Origin: Polytrichum commune
Taxonomy: Eukaryota; Streptophyta; Polytrichopsida; Polytrichales; Polytrichaceae
Assembly (NCBI GenBank): GCA_950295325.1
Contig: OX485803.1
Coordinates: 6,016,001 to 6,080,000 of the forward strand
Length of the DNA stretch: 64,000 nucleotides
Reading direction: 5' to 3'
The notes beneath the pieces were generated by a model. It saw only the letters and a list, made by a program, of their open reading frames with translations. It did not search any database and was not told where the DNA came from. This document shows positions 48,088 to 64,000 of this stretch, in pieces. Position 1 is the stretch's first letter. Each line of letters opens with the position of its first letter. The translations under genes were made by a program, and so were the position numbers.

Positions 48088-49881
48088 GAGATAAGTTTAC
48101 ATCACTATTTGAGAAGTTATTATTAGGGAACCTCAAGTCTTTCTTTCAATTAGACCAACAAGTTAATATTAGCACCTATCTCACGAAGGCCATTGTACTC
48201 TGCCGTTGTAGGGATATTAGCCAGTTTGATGCCACCTTGTAGGTTTTAATCCCATTAGCATTTCGGCTTCCTAGACTCTAACATCAAATTCATTCATTTC
48301 TTTTTTATTTGGAACGTGTCTTTAAGCCACACTGGATCACATACCACTCAATATTTATGTCATATTAAGAAAAACAATTAGTGAATAAGGATTGTCCTCC
48401 TTAGCCACATGGATCCAAGTTGTACATATTTAGAAGATCCATGCAATAATAAAGAATTATGGAAACAAAACCGCTTAATTGAAGTGCACTACAGTAGTTA
48501 TTATAAAACCCGGACCCTATAAACCTAAAACGACAACCTCCTCTTATTACAATCTTGATGAAATTAAGATTATTTTAAACAATTCAGGCTTTATTCTTTA
48601 TGACATGGTAATGTTTTTATAAACGTAATAGAATGATTGATCTTGTAGATTGCACATGGCAAGGATAGATCCTTTAAAAGCAAATTAGTGAGAGCAAGTT
48701 CCTCATGAGAAATGTCGCTAATTTTTTGCGTTTTTGGGGGAAAGAGTCATGTGGTGGCGGATGAAGATCATGAGGTGCTACTTAAATAACGATATTAAAA
48801 GAAAAGGTGGCAAGTGCCAAACACCCATGTGAGGTATCAAGAGACTTGTACTAAATTGAGGATTTACTAATGGGTTCAAAATAGCACGGAGCCTTGGAGC
48901 ATGTGCCCCATGCTAGATCATGTGTCCAAGGTTGGACCCCACCCCGGGCACGCCTCCTTCACTGCTCGGATGAAGCCCATGCTTCCTACCCACTCCGCCC
49001 GACTTTAAAAAAGTTGTTGCTCCATCAAAGTCTTGTGTGTTCCTTTCTTTGAGAACTTTGCATTCTCTTCCATTAATGGGTTAAGTACACAATCAAGAAG
49101 AATAATACAACTTCTACTCATTGTTGTTTGTTTTGAGGCAATAATGTGAGTGTTATTTGGTCACTTTTCTTAACTAGACTCCTACATTCATTGGTGTGTG
49201 GTGCGGTGAGGATAAAATATCAAATACCATAAAGACACATGTTCAAAAGCGATTGGATTATGTCTTAAAGTTATTATTAACTAATCCACACTCAATAATG
49301 AAAATAATTTGGAGGACCTATATATTCAGTTAAGAAACCAACAAATTATGCACATCCAATTAACTAAATCAAGAGATGATTGAATTTCAATCCGATTTTC
49401 GTTGATGCTTCATCGTAGACTTGCTAATACAAGACAAGTTCCGTTGTGTGGATCTAATTGGTAGAAGAGGAGAGCATAAAGAATGAACTAAATAACACCC
49501 ACACACCTTCGATTCTCACCAAGGGTCATGGTGTTGTAGGCACCTTATAGTGAGAGGATGATGAACTTCTAGACGTTGTAACTCTTTCAAGCATTTATGT
49601 TTGGAAAGGTTGGAAGGCAGAACATGATAATTTGGATGTCGTACATTTGTTGGCTCATGTTATAATTCCATATAGAACTTGTCTTCTAGGAATTAACTTG
49701 GTAGGTATTGTGATATGATGAGTGTCATAACTTTGAAAATATTGCATTAAGAAGATCATGAAACAATTTTTTCTTCATGCCTAGTAGGATAATATTGCAC
49801 TTTGGATTCAACTTTCAATCCATGCATTGTTAGCCTTTTGTTGGCTCTTAAATGTATAACGAGCTTGGATTCAAGTCCAGG
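48088..49881. other. Spacer with R2 repeat copy
   Basis: At 49,140-49,440 a copy of R2 is recognisable (GGTCACTTTTCTTAACTAGACTCC, CATAAAGACACATGTTCAAA, TTAAGAAACCAACAAAT, TTCATCGTAGACTTGCTA), best aligned with 62,263-62,560. No coding sequence was recognised. Confidence 0.45.
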
Positions 49882-51455
49882 TGTCAACCCTAAACCCCCA
49901 CCCTTATGCGTCCTAGTCCAGGTGGGAGTCTCAGGCTCACATGAATTTAGTCTTGCCTTACTCAAGCATTGAGCGTGGCTTCCAAGTTGTCTCAAGCAAG
50001 CATTTAAAACAACCAATGTTTATTCCGATGGCCCACGGTGTAAGCATTAATAAACACTCGCTACCATGTGCCTTCAATCGGCTACACCCATGTCAAATCC
50101 CTAATCCCTCCCTTAGTGACTAAGGTTTAAGTAATCTAATCCCAAGTCAGCAATTGACTTGATACTAATGCTACTTCCCAACTCCCTAATAGAGTATTAA
50201 CTTTAATCACCAGCCTCTCCTTAAGGGAGCTAACCTACCCCTTCGGTTTCCGCCCAGGGCCTCACCCTGTTTCGACCCAGTTCAGTTTCTCCCCTGTCCT
50301 CCTACCCTGTGGCCAAACTGCCCAAGGTCTCGGTTTCGGTTACTCCCCCCTGCTGACAGGCACTTCGGCCGCCTGAGAAGGCCACCTGTATCTCAGACCC
50401 CCTCTCTCCATTCCCAGATCTCACCTTCCCCTGGAGTGGCCAGCCGCGGCCGTGGGTACAAAATGCCCATCCGCCAGCAACCTCATCACAACATTCACCC
50501 CTGCATACGCCTCTGAGTTCACCTCTGCTTCGGAATTTTGAGCTCGCCTCTGCCTCCGCATTTGCCCTTGCCCTTGAATCTGAAGCTCAATTTACATTCG
50601 AGTATTTGAATCCTCGCAGCCACATTATAAAACCGGTTTCCCCTCGATCTGTAAGACTGAGGCTTGCCTCCTGAGCTTGCTCAACCCCTGATCTAGCCTT
50701 GTGTCCAGCATTCCTCAATTCAAGCCAATCCAACTGCCGCAGCTCCTTCCCTCAGGACCTTGAGCAATGCAGGATCGTTTCCTGCCGATTTTGTGTAGCC
50801 TCTCCCCTGACTCCTTCGCCATAGCTCCCGGTACCATGGATTCCTCCCACCTCAAGTCTCCTCCTGCTCTCTGTTTTAATGCGAGTGAATCCCCGCAGCC
50901 CCTCAATCCCATCTTACCCGTAGATTCATCAACGCTTCCCAGATTTTTCCCGCAATGTAGCGGCTCCCTCCTTCACATTTGAATGATCTCTATGACCAGT
51001 CCTCCCACTCCTGTTCCGGCCGCCTTCCAGTATCGGTGCCCTTCGGAGAGAGAGCCTCTCTCCTCCCCTGCTCGACTTTCGACCTCCTGCCTCCTGGCTC
51101 TCCGGGGTTCCCGAACCTCATCCCCCTGGGCAGAGGCCTCCCCCTCTCTAATCAGGGTAGCTTTGATCCTAAAACAAATACTACTACTGCCCCAAACCCG
51201 CCACATAATGCAGCTACTAGCTTAAATCCCATTTCAGTAGGTTCTAAGGTTCACCCTTACTTACTTAATCCCCACCTTAACACATCTAACCTTAACACCC
51301 AAGCAATTCCCATATAGCACCCTAACTTAACCCAAAGCAAAACTAGTTATATCACTCTTTTTTATCTTTTTTAAATAACGACTATAGTTTCCAAATCCCA
51401 TTCTAACAACTTGATAAGGTCTAACACACGTGTGGGCACCTCATTTGGGCTCACA
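49882..51455 (+). mobile_element. LTR-like element 3, 1574 bp, target duplication CCAGG/CCATG
   Basis: Begins TGTCAACCCTAAACCCCCAC with CCTTATGCGTCCTAGTCC and ends CACCTCATTTGGGCTCACA. It is flanked by CCAGG on the left and CCATG on the right, a 5-bp duplication with one mismatch. The interior is pyrimidine-rich like element 2. No coding region is recognised. Confidence 0.78.
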
Positions 51456-52076
51456 CCATGCATGTTCAAGCCTCCGGGGGTGGACTCTCCACACTATGTA
51501 TGAACTAACATGAGTGTTATAAGGGGTATTATTTGAGGCCACAGTGTACATAGTATGCATAAGGGAGAGGTAATATATGTCTTTAGTGTGTACGTGCATT
51601 TAAAAAGGCTATTAAGAATCTGGAAGTAAAGGTCGATTTACAAAAGGGGGCTTTAAGGTTAGAGAATTGTTTTGACAAGAGATGTGCTAGTTTCATGTAG
51701 TTAACATTTTCATCCATTATTGTCATACAATAATAGTCCTCAATAACTACCCTATCCATTCTTGTTAGGGTTTGCAATTGGGTTCCAAGCTTTTACAAAT
51801 CCAGGTTCTTGAAGCATTCATGGCTCCCTTGTGTTATGCGCTCTTGATTGTGGCTAAGTTATTATGCTCTTGTTAGTGGTACCAAAGAACCTTCTTGATA
51901 TGAGAATTGTAGAAGTGGTCAAATGTTGATATATGATGGGTATGCCACGGCGAGAAAATATCTATATACGTGAGTAACTTGTTATTTGGGTCAATATATA
52001 TCATTCTAAACCATGTTAATATTGGGGGGCAATTTTTGCCTAGGTATGATGGTTCTTGCATGGTATATAGACCCGA
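51456..52076. other. Spacer, nothing recognised
   Basis: Short non-coding interval; a TGGTATATAGACCC string at 52,059 relates to the adjoining tandem duplication. Confidence 0.35.
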
Positions 52077-52628
52077 ATGGTATTGAAAACAAATTTACCA
52101 TCAAACACTTACTCATACAGTATCTTATTGGTGGCAAAAAATTTGTGAAGTCCTCGCTGTAGATGTTGGAATGGTATCAAAAATGACAATACCAAACCAA
52201 CATTGGTATAGACCTAAGTTGCCATCATAAAACATTTGAAATGTGGAGTTTGAATGAGCCCACTTACAAGATAAACGGATCTAATTCCGTTGCTTTTCTT
52301 AATCCCAAAGCACGTGATCAAGTGAGCTAGAATGTACAATTTTTGTTAACAAATGGTATTGAAAACAAAACTACCATCAAATACTCTTATTTTTATTGGT
52401 GGCAAAAAAAAGAAGTGAAGTCCTCGCTATAGATATCGGAATGGTATTAAAAATGACGATACCAAGCCAACATTGGTATAGACCCAAGCTGCCACCAGAC
52501 TGCATTTGAACCTTGGAATTTGAATGAGCCCACTTGTAACTTAAATGGATACGATTTCACTGCATTTCTTAATCCCAAAGCATGTGATCAAATGTTCTAG
52601 AACGAGCAATTTTCGTTAAAAGGTTCAA
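52077..52628 (+). repeat. Two tandem copies of a 276-bp unit
   Basis: Copy 1 starts ATGGTATTGAAAACAAATTT at 52,077 and copy 2 starts ATGGTATTGAAAACAAAACT at 52,353. They align over the full length, including GTGAAGTCCTCGCT, CCAACATTGGTATAGACC and TTCTTAATCCCAAAGCA, with scattered substitutions and short indels. No function is apparent. Confidence 0.88.
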
Positions 52629-56888
<4,260 letters not shown>

Positions 56889-57999
56889 CTTGAAATCTGA
56901 AGCTCTAAATATACTCTTACGGGCTGCCTGTAAAAAATATTTGGAAAAAATACAATATAAAAAGCCGACGGATGGGCAAGTCTATATGACCCCCCGCTAC
57001 AGAGTGAGAGCTGCCGAAGATAGAGTCAGGAGACGGATGCTTTCTGCTTATAGGAGCTTCTCTTAGATGAGACTCTGAAAACAGTGCCAGGTAGTTGAAC
57101 TTTTGTAACGCTTACAACTAGTTGCAGTAAGTGCACATTATATAACAAGCACAGATTGAGTCTGAGGTGCTTAGAAGAGTGGAAGTAAAAATCTCCGGAA
57201 AGGGAGTCTGGTTCCGACCAGAGTTGATACAGTCTGAGCACTGAGAGTTTCACAATTCAAGAAATCATAGCTACATCAAGATGAGCAAGTCTAACTCATC
57301 CAAGGACGAGTTTAAGGTGTTGATCTATATTTAGTATAACTACACAAATTATACTTATGATGGATAGACTACACTTGAAATCTTGCTTCATACTTGAGTT
57401 TACACAAATCTTGATAAAGTTGCATGGTTATATATCAATCTAAACAATATATGTAGATGATGATTACCTATTTCTAAGGAAGTAGAATAGCCTTGTTGAT
57501 ATCGATAACAAGAAAAGAGGTCCACTAACACCTGTTGTACGCTCTACTAACCTGCTTTATGGTATGTTTGGGGAGCATGGGCAGAGGTGAGGACCTCTTC
57601 TACAAGTGTTGCGCACCTTCCGAAGAATTGGCCACTCTTTACAATTTTCCTAGAAATTTCTCTTTGAAATCCAGAAAATTGACTATGAATATTATCTTTC
57701 TTGATGATAACATTTTAAATCGCTCTACATACTGATTGATACTTGCAATTGTTTTTTACATAAGACAGTTGGGATATATGAACATACTGTGAATACTCAT
57801 AAGCGGCAGAGAAATTCCAATTTACTTCCCTGCTAGATGACTTCGTTTTCAAAATACAGAACTATTCAATGTGCTTTCACTGTGTTACCGAAGAACTAAT
57901 GCATATAGTCCCTGCGAAGTCTCAGTATCATAGAGAGATAGGGATACAGAGAATTTGGTTGTTGAAACTCTCAAAAAAACTTTCAACCTATGCTCGTTC
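56889..57999. other. Spacer, nothing recognised
   Basis: A short open frame starting ATGAGCAAGTCTAACTCATC at about 57,281 ends after 17 codons. The surrounding sequence faintly resembles a retrotransposon leader, but no primer-binding site or polyprotein could be supported. Confidence 0.35.
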
Positions 58000-59240
58000 A
58001 TAATGACCACTTGAGAGCTGGTCATCAGAATATATTGTTGAGGACAAAGATTTTGAGTATATTCATACTCGACATACTTATGCTGACCATTTGAGAGTTG
58101 ATTGAATAAACATATTGCTGTATTAAGTAATTCAGAGGTAGCTCATACTCTCTGGTGATCTATTAACCATATGAGAGATATTCATATAAAAGTGCTTTTC
58201 GAATTAGGAGAATTTTGAAAATACTCATACCCTCTATATTCTCAATGACTTTCTGAGAAAGGGTCACACAAACTATACAATAATTTCGAGGTAACCCAGA
58301 ACTCACGCTCTTCTCAAATATTCAAGAACATATCACAGGGATGTGGTGTCAAGGAACCATATATAAGAAATTTGTAAAGCCTATCTGACCTCAACAGATC
58401 CTTACAATAGGCAGAAATTCGGTTCTCTAAATATTCTCAGAGACTACATGAGAGCTAACTACTCACTGTGTTTTATCATAACTAAGGTAGCAAAGAACTG
58501 AAGTAGTCATTCTCTGAGTATTCTCAGTGAATATATCGGAATGAGCTTTATAAAAATGCTTTTGAAGTTCAAAGATTCTTTCACTCTATGTTCTTGATTA
58601 ATGACCACTTGAGAGTTGATCATAAATATACACCACTAAAGAACTTAGAGTATAATCATACCCAAAGTATTCCTGATATACATCGGAGAGATGGGAGTAG
58701 AGATATACTACTGTATACTGTTCAGAGGAAACTTACACTCTATGGTGGAACAATGACCATATGAGAGATATCTATACATTAATTATTACTTTCAAATCAA
58801 GATGATTCCGAAAATACTCGTTTCTTATATATTCACAAGTAACCATCTGAGAATTGAGCACTTAAACTGAATAGGCCACATGAGAAGCTAGTGTTACAGT
58901 GTGGAAAGAAAATACAAAGATGCTCACATATTTTTTATCAGGACCATTTGGGAGCTGATTATAAAGATGTGCTGGAAAAACTTCGAATACACTCTTACAG
59001 GATGTATTTTTCGAAGAACAAATTGGGAGCCGGTCGATTAGTTGGATACTATATATGTGGAAACTCACTCTTTATGCTGGTTCGATAACCACATATGAGC
59101 TAATTACATAGATGTGCTTTCATAATCTAGCTGATATGCATGCACTAGGCAATCCCAGTAACCATCTGAGCACTGGTTACAATTGATATGTCCTTGAGTT
59201 TAATAAACTGGGGGTAACTCACAACCTATGTGTTTTTCCA
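58000..59240 (+). repeat. Degenerate ~80-bp tandem repeat with GACCATNTGAGAG core
   Basis: The core occurs at about 58,005, 58,085, 58,165, 58,247, 58,442, 58,603, 58,755, 58,841 and 58,942, with spacings near 80 bp or twice that. Between cores, CATACTC, TATTCT and GAACTTAGAG-like strings recur in the same order. It is an old, eroded satellite-like array with no coding function. Confidence 0.65.
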
Positions 59241-61310
59241 AATAACCATTTGAATTGGTCATATCGGGTAGCTTCCAAGCAAACAGGCAATAGGAAATTG
59301 GTTAAAGCATATATAAGAACCAAGGTAGTTCTTTATATATTTCTGCAGGTAGGTGGGCGTAATAAATATATTGCACAGCAATCTGATATTGAGAAATATC
59401 ATGTCTGCAAGAGGTGTTATGAATGACTCTTATAAGACAAACTGGATACCTAGTAATTACAGACGGAAATCACACCAGTTTCTACTTAACAAAGCACTAA
59501 TACATTGAGAAATGTATAATAACGTACCACTTGATTATCGAGACCCTACCTTGACAGGGATGTATGTTGTCAGTAACTCTACTTAACATAACTCTACAAT
59601 AATGATGACATATCCTATTTTGACAAGAGTTTAATCCAGACAAGATTAGTCAACTCTCAGTATTGCCTTTAAACTATATATATAGTAAAATGTGATACTC
59701 TTGACAATTTGATTAGAACCTCCTACAAAGCCTGGAATACTTAGTAGGCTCTACACCAAAGTTAAAACATTACACTACACTTAACCATGAGTTAACTAAC
59801 CATGGTCAAGGAAGTTACCATGCTCCACGATTTAGGGTTTCAGTGACCTTAAGCGGCCACTATACCTTACTAAACCAATACTTAAACCCTAGACTCTTCC
59901 ATGTGAAGACTCTTTGACATATTTGGAGGAGGAAATACTTGGCTTAGATTGTTCAATAAAGCTAAGTAGATACGTGATAAGTGTGGAAGAGTCTCTCTCT
60001 CTCTCTCACGTTTGGCCTTTGGAGGCTTCACACTATGCCCGGCCAAAGGCTCCAGTTCCTATATTTTATTGGCTATGTATTTTCAACCCATTTCTTTGGA
60101 CTCTCAACAAAGTTTGGTTTGTCAATCCCACGGTCTCTCGACTTGGATGGCCATAGTGTGAAGTGGCCCTTAGTGTGGCATCGAAATTGATGTGTCGTGT
60201 TAATAGGAGTACTATCCTTCATGACTATCATGTCACTTAGTACAGTTCATCCATTCATTTTTTATTTCAAAAAACACCCCTAACATGTTCATGGTTGATT
60301 CATCTCAAATGTGTCTCGCTAGGTATAATTTGGGGTCTTTGAAGCAAATTGTAATTTCTGAATGCAATTAAAATGTAACATCCGGGCTTGTACGATTAGG
60401 GCCATTATATATATATTCATAGAAGGTGGCTCATATTCCAATAAGTTTGTCTCACCCAACCACAAGGTGACAACCAGATGGCATGAGACACATGCTCTTA
60501 GAGGATAAGTCCTGAAGGCCACTCAAAACTAGCATGGTGCATCATTTTTGAAAGGGATTATTGGATGAATTAAAAAGGCCTTAAGAGCCAATGGTAGTTG
60601 CTCAATTGTGGCTTCACAAGTTCACGGCTAGGACTTGGGTGTCATGTATAGGGTACCGGAATCTCGGTCAAGCTGGGATCGGATTTCGATTAGGGCAAAA
60701 CCAATAGTGCCATAACACATGTCTTAGTTTTGAGTGCTAAATTAAGGAGGAATGAACAATTAGTATGAGTGGTTATGGCAAAGTAAAAGTGATCGGTAAT
60801 GTGTTCAGGCCAACTTTTGGCTGCAAAAATTCACAGGTTTTTTATGTTAAGGAATAAAATTCCCCCTAAAATATAGCACTCCTCCCGATTTCTATCTTCC
60901 TACGTGGTAAAAAATTGCACCACTTTATACTTCTTCAGAATTGGCACAAAATCTCTTGAGTGATCGGTTATGGGTGCTTCTACTCTAGAGTAGACAAACC
61001 ATTTCCGATGCCCCCCCCTCCTTCACCAGTCTTACTATATAGAATCCCCTAAAGTCATGAAGCTCCACACACATAGTCATCATTTTCTAACGTGATGGAA
61101 CAAGTCACGAATAAGCACGCATCTCACCTTCACGTTCGGCATGATGGAGAAAAAGTAAGTTAAAACGACACAAATTTGGGTTCCTTGAAAAGGGAACTAA
61201 TTATAATCAACTATCCGTCTCCCAATTATTGGGAAATAAGTTGACCTCTACTACAAATATGAGTTGGGAGAGAATCTTGCCTATGAGAATTTACAAAAAT
61301 CTCAAAACTT
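59241..61310. other. Spacer with a weak inverted repeat
   Basis: At 60,020-60,180 GGCTTCACACTATGCCCGGCC is matched in inverted form by GGCCATAGTGTGAAGTGGCC, possibly a small DNA element; no target duplication was resolved. A short CT run lies at 59,991-60,007. No gene is seen. Confidence 0.4.
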
Positions 61311-61469
61311 ACATAACATTATTCAGATCCATAACAGTGTTTTGTGGGACGAACAATATATCATAGAATATTCCCCACATTCCCCACATTCAATTTGAAA
61401 TGGGAGAATATTCCATGAAAATATTGTCAGTCCCACAGAACATTGTAATGGATTTGAATAATGTTATGT
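61311..61469. mobile_element. Hairpin MITE, arms about 72 bp
   Basis: The left arm starts ACATAACATTATTCAGATCC, then GTTTTGTGGGACGAACAATA. The right arm in reverse complement reads ACATAACATTATTCAAATCC, then GTTCTGTGGGACTGACAATA. The arms meet near 61,385-61,395, so the whole element folds into a near-continuous hairpin. Target duplication not determined. Confidence 0.7.
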
Positions 61470-64000
61470 GGAATCAAATTGTGTTGTGTTTGTTAAACAT
61501 TGTGATATCAACATCCAAGCCACACCTGGACTGCACTTTTGCCGAAATGGCTGAAGGTTATCGGAAATAGGTCTGTGTTCTCTGTGATATGGTAACTTTT
61601 AATGAGACTTTAGCCGGCAAGTGGCACTGCCAAGAAGCCCAGGCACATGATGGCTCTGATGTATCACACATGGCAGAGAGTTCATTGTATGTGGCAATAA
61701 TGTGTGATAGCCCTCACCAGGAACCCGGCATGCCTCACCATCATGCACCCTACACTCCGTAATATCAACCTCCATAATGTCACACACACTCCCTAGTATC
61801 CCGAAACCCTAGGGAACGGATGTTGGTACTTCAAATCTCACTCCTTATTGTCACATTTCTCTCCTTTATATCACGAATTTCGTCATTATTGCAAACTATC
61901 CAAGAAGTCAACCCACATCCTCGCATTGCGTCATGTGTCAATATGTGGAGTTTCTTCTTCTTCTTCTTATGCCATTTGTTGAACGTTGGTGCATGCATAT
62001 GCCACATCGCCCAGGAAGGCCAAGTGGAGTGGACCACACCACACCATTACAATGTTGCACTTTGTGTTATTCCATAGTGCCACATGCTACACTAATTCTA
62101 TAGTATCATGCATCCATGTTAACACTACAAAACTCCGTAATATCATGTGCACTTTGGTTGCCACATGTTTGATGCTACGGAATTCATACTGTATAAGCAT
62201 ATATATATATATAAAAGGTAGCATAGACCCATTTCCGCTAACCATAAGCAATAAGGTATGCGGGTGTTATACGGTTACTTTTCTTAATCGGACCTCTATA
62301 TTTGATTGGTATGTGGTGTGTGAGGATCAAAGAGCAAACATCATAAAGACACATGTTTAAAATAGATTGGACAACGTCTTCAAATATTAATAACTTCTCT
62401 ACATTCATTAGTCAACGCAACTGAGAGGACCTATGTATGAAATTAAGAAATCAACAAACATGCACTTTGGTAACCATAACTAAAGCAAGGAAGGTCTGAT
62501 TTTCAATATGGTTTTTGCATATGTTTCATCGTAGATTTGCTATTGCAACACAAGGTTTGAACCCTTGAATTTTATGTTTTATTATTTTCCTTATGCTATA
62601 TCCTTTCAACGATATGGGAGAGGGGGATACTAGTGCTAATGAAACAAGTCTCGAGAGGGGACCCATGGAATACAATGGAACTTTTGCCAAACATTTTTTA
62701 GTTTACATTTGCCTCAATAAGGGTCCACCTGCACCACCTAGTTGAGAGGATCAACTACCTTACAAGTTAGTGAAGATTAGCTAACCAAAATGTTAGCTAG
62801 CTAAAATCATGGTAAAATCGCCCACACCACCTAGGTTAAATGAGAAGAGTTAAGGTTGACTGATCAAAGTTTTACTCAAATTGCCTAAATTTTGAACTTA
62901 ACACTAATTATGAACATTATGATTTTTGTGGCCCACACCATTTGTGTTTCATTATTTAAATTGGAATGAAATATTAAAATTATGCTTAAGTAGTATTTAT
63001 CTCATTTATCTCATTGAGAATGTTATTATATTAATATTTAAACAATAAAAATCTATTTATGACTTGAAATGTATGCTAATTTAGGATTAAGTTAGAAATA
63101 TTGTGGTCCATCTTGTAGTGGAAGGAGAAGAGATGGAGGAAATGAGAGGTGGGAAATCAAGAAATAAATAGAACATTTGTAATAAGTTAGTTAGCATTAG
63201 GGGCAAAAACAAGGTCCCAAAAACTATTGGCTAACTTTTAGTTTGATAACTTATATTTAAACCTTAATTTTAACTATGTGGTGCGGACATAATATTGATT
63301 AGTTCTCATATAGGTTAATTGCCTCATATGTTAATTGATTCTCTTACCAGGTGGTCCACTTATTCTAACCGAAGCCTTGAGCATGAAGTGCAAATGGACC
63401 CTAAATACAAATGCACCACATGTGATGACATATTGCTATGCAAATTGTCTAAATTCTCAACTTAGACTATGCCAACTTGAAGATTCAAGTTGCAAGTTTC
63501 AACTTTACTTAACAATTTTTGAAATAGTTCCAAAAATTGCAGGCAACAAGTACACTGACTATCCCAATTAGTGCGTGTTACTATTCGGAGTTACGCAGCG
63601 TTACACCTATTTAATGAAAATAATTCAGCCCTTAGGATATTCGAGTTGCCAAGAAGTTTGGCAACAATATTAATAGATAATGGTGCATTGAATACATCCG
63701 AGCCTACTATGTTTCCCTCTCTTTGACCATCAAATGGTGTGAACGGGGCCGTCCATATTATAATATGATACCAATTCATATCATAATGAATTGGGAGGAT
63801 GTTGATGAATTTTGAAGATAGTGAGGTGGTATATGTTGAAGGTCACCTCAGTAATCAGATGTAAGCTATTGAACACACTTTGTATTTTATCACGAAGCAT
63901 TTGTGAAATTTGAACACTTTGTGAGGTTTGGCTAACAAGCTTTTCTAGTCCACGGTCAAGCTGAAGTCTTTAGACTCACGTCAATTTCGTTATCGCAACA
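61470..64000. other. Spacer with R2 repeat copy, no gene recognised
   Basis: At 62,258-62,570 lies the fullest R2 copy (GCGGGTGTTATACGGTTACT, CATCATAAAGACACATGTTT, TTAAGAAATCAACAAAC, TTCATCGTAGATTTGC). The open frame at 61,986-62,360 runs into it and is not believed to be a gene. The rest is AT-rich with no recognised feature. Confidence 0.4.

Noticed and set aside
50715-51317. Overlapping ORFs on both strands, Pro/Ser-rich
   Set aside because: Inside LTR-like element 3 with the same skewed composition; no domain recognised.
57180-57335. Possible retrotransposon leader with primer-binding site and gag start
   Set aside because: The candidate site GTTGATACAGTCTGAGC matches the initiator-Met complement poorly and the ORF stops after 17 codons.
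61986-62360. 124-codon ORF
   Set aside because: Its second half is the R2 dispersed repeat and the rest has no coding character.

Overview
The window is plant nuclear DNA: AT-rich, intron-containing, with 'AG|GTAAGT'-type splice sites and dense transposon debris. The best clue to the organism is a gene on the minus strand (30716 to 24176) fusing a protein kinase, an NB-ARC ATPase and leucine-rich repeats. This kinase-NBS-LRR (PNL) class was described from mosses, so a bryophyte, probably a moss, is my first guess. It is an inference; no species is claimed.

1-12,008: a large En/Spm (CACTA)-like transposon. Its right terminus is a classic CACTACTACAAAA inverted end at 12,008; its left end lies outside the window. 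It carries a leftward gene cut by the window edge (Cys/His zinc-finger-like N-terminus), a rightward 8-exon gene (5886-10841, 856 codons, all exon phases agree) with features of plant Transposase_24-type and DUF8039-type proteins, and between them a short chimeric ORF that includes a decayed piece of host UDP-sugar pyrophosphorylase. Palindromic TTACT-N6-AGTAA motifs are scattered and tandemly amplified through the element.

12,009-21,900: AT-rich spacer, then an apparently intact oxalate-CoA ligase gene (AAE3, 5 coding exons, 522 codons) with a foldback element of the same family in each of three introns. Behind it are two oppositely oriented fragments of an isoflavone-reductase/PCBER-like gene.

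21,940-30,716: the kinase-NB-ARC-LRR gene. Its N-terminus resembles the helical bundle of plant MLKL-type (DUF1221/HeLo) kinases, and the kinase keeps all its catalytic residues. The LRR exon holds exactly 33 copies of a 144-bp unit (two 24-residue LRRs each) without one indel. A single TGG-to-TAG change in unit 21 cuts the frame; 12 further units remain open behind it, followed by decayed units.

30,717-43,040: mostly non-coding, with a broken EDR2-like (START domain) gene remnant (33,841-34,743) and a repeat family carrying 40-41 bp minisatellites with the palindrome AACCGGTT. A 190-bp TA-flanked MITE lies at 40,596.

43,041-64,000: no gene recognised. Three members of one LTR-like family are present, each TG...CA-like with 5-bp target duplications (CTTAT, GCTCC, CCAGG/CCATG). 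One is nested in a PIF/Harbinger-like MITE with TTA duplication. The rest holds compound CT/TA microsatellites, a 276-bp tandem duplication, a degenerate ~80-bp satellite, a hairpin MITE and dispersed repeats. No tRNA, rRNA or CRISPR was found.
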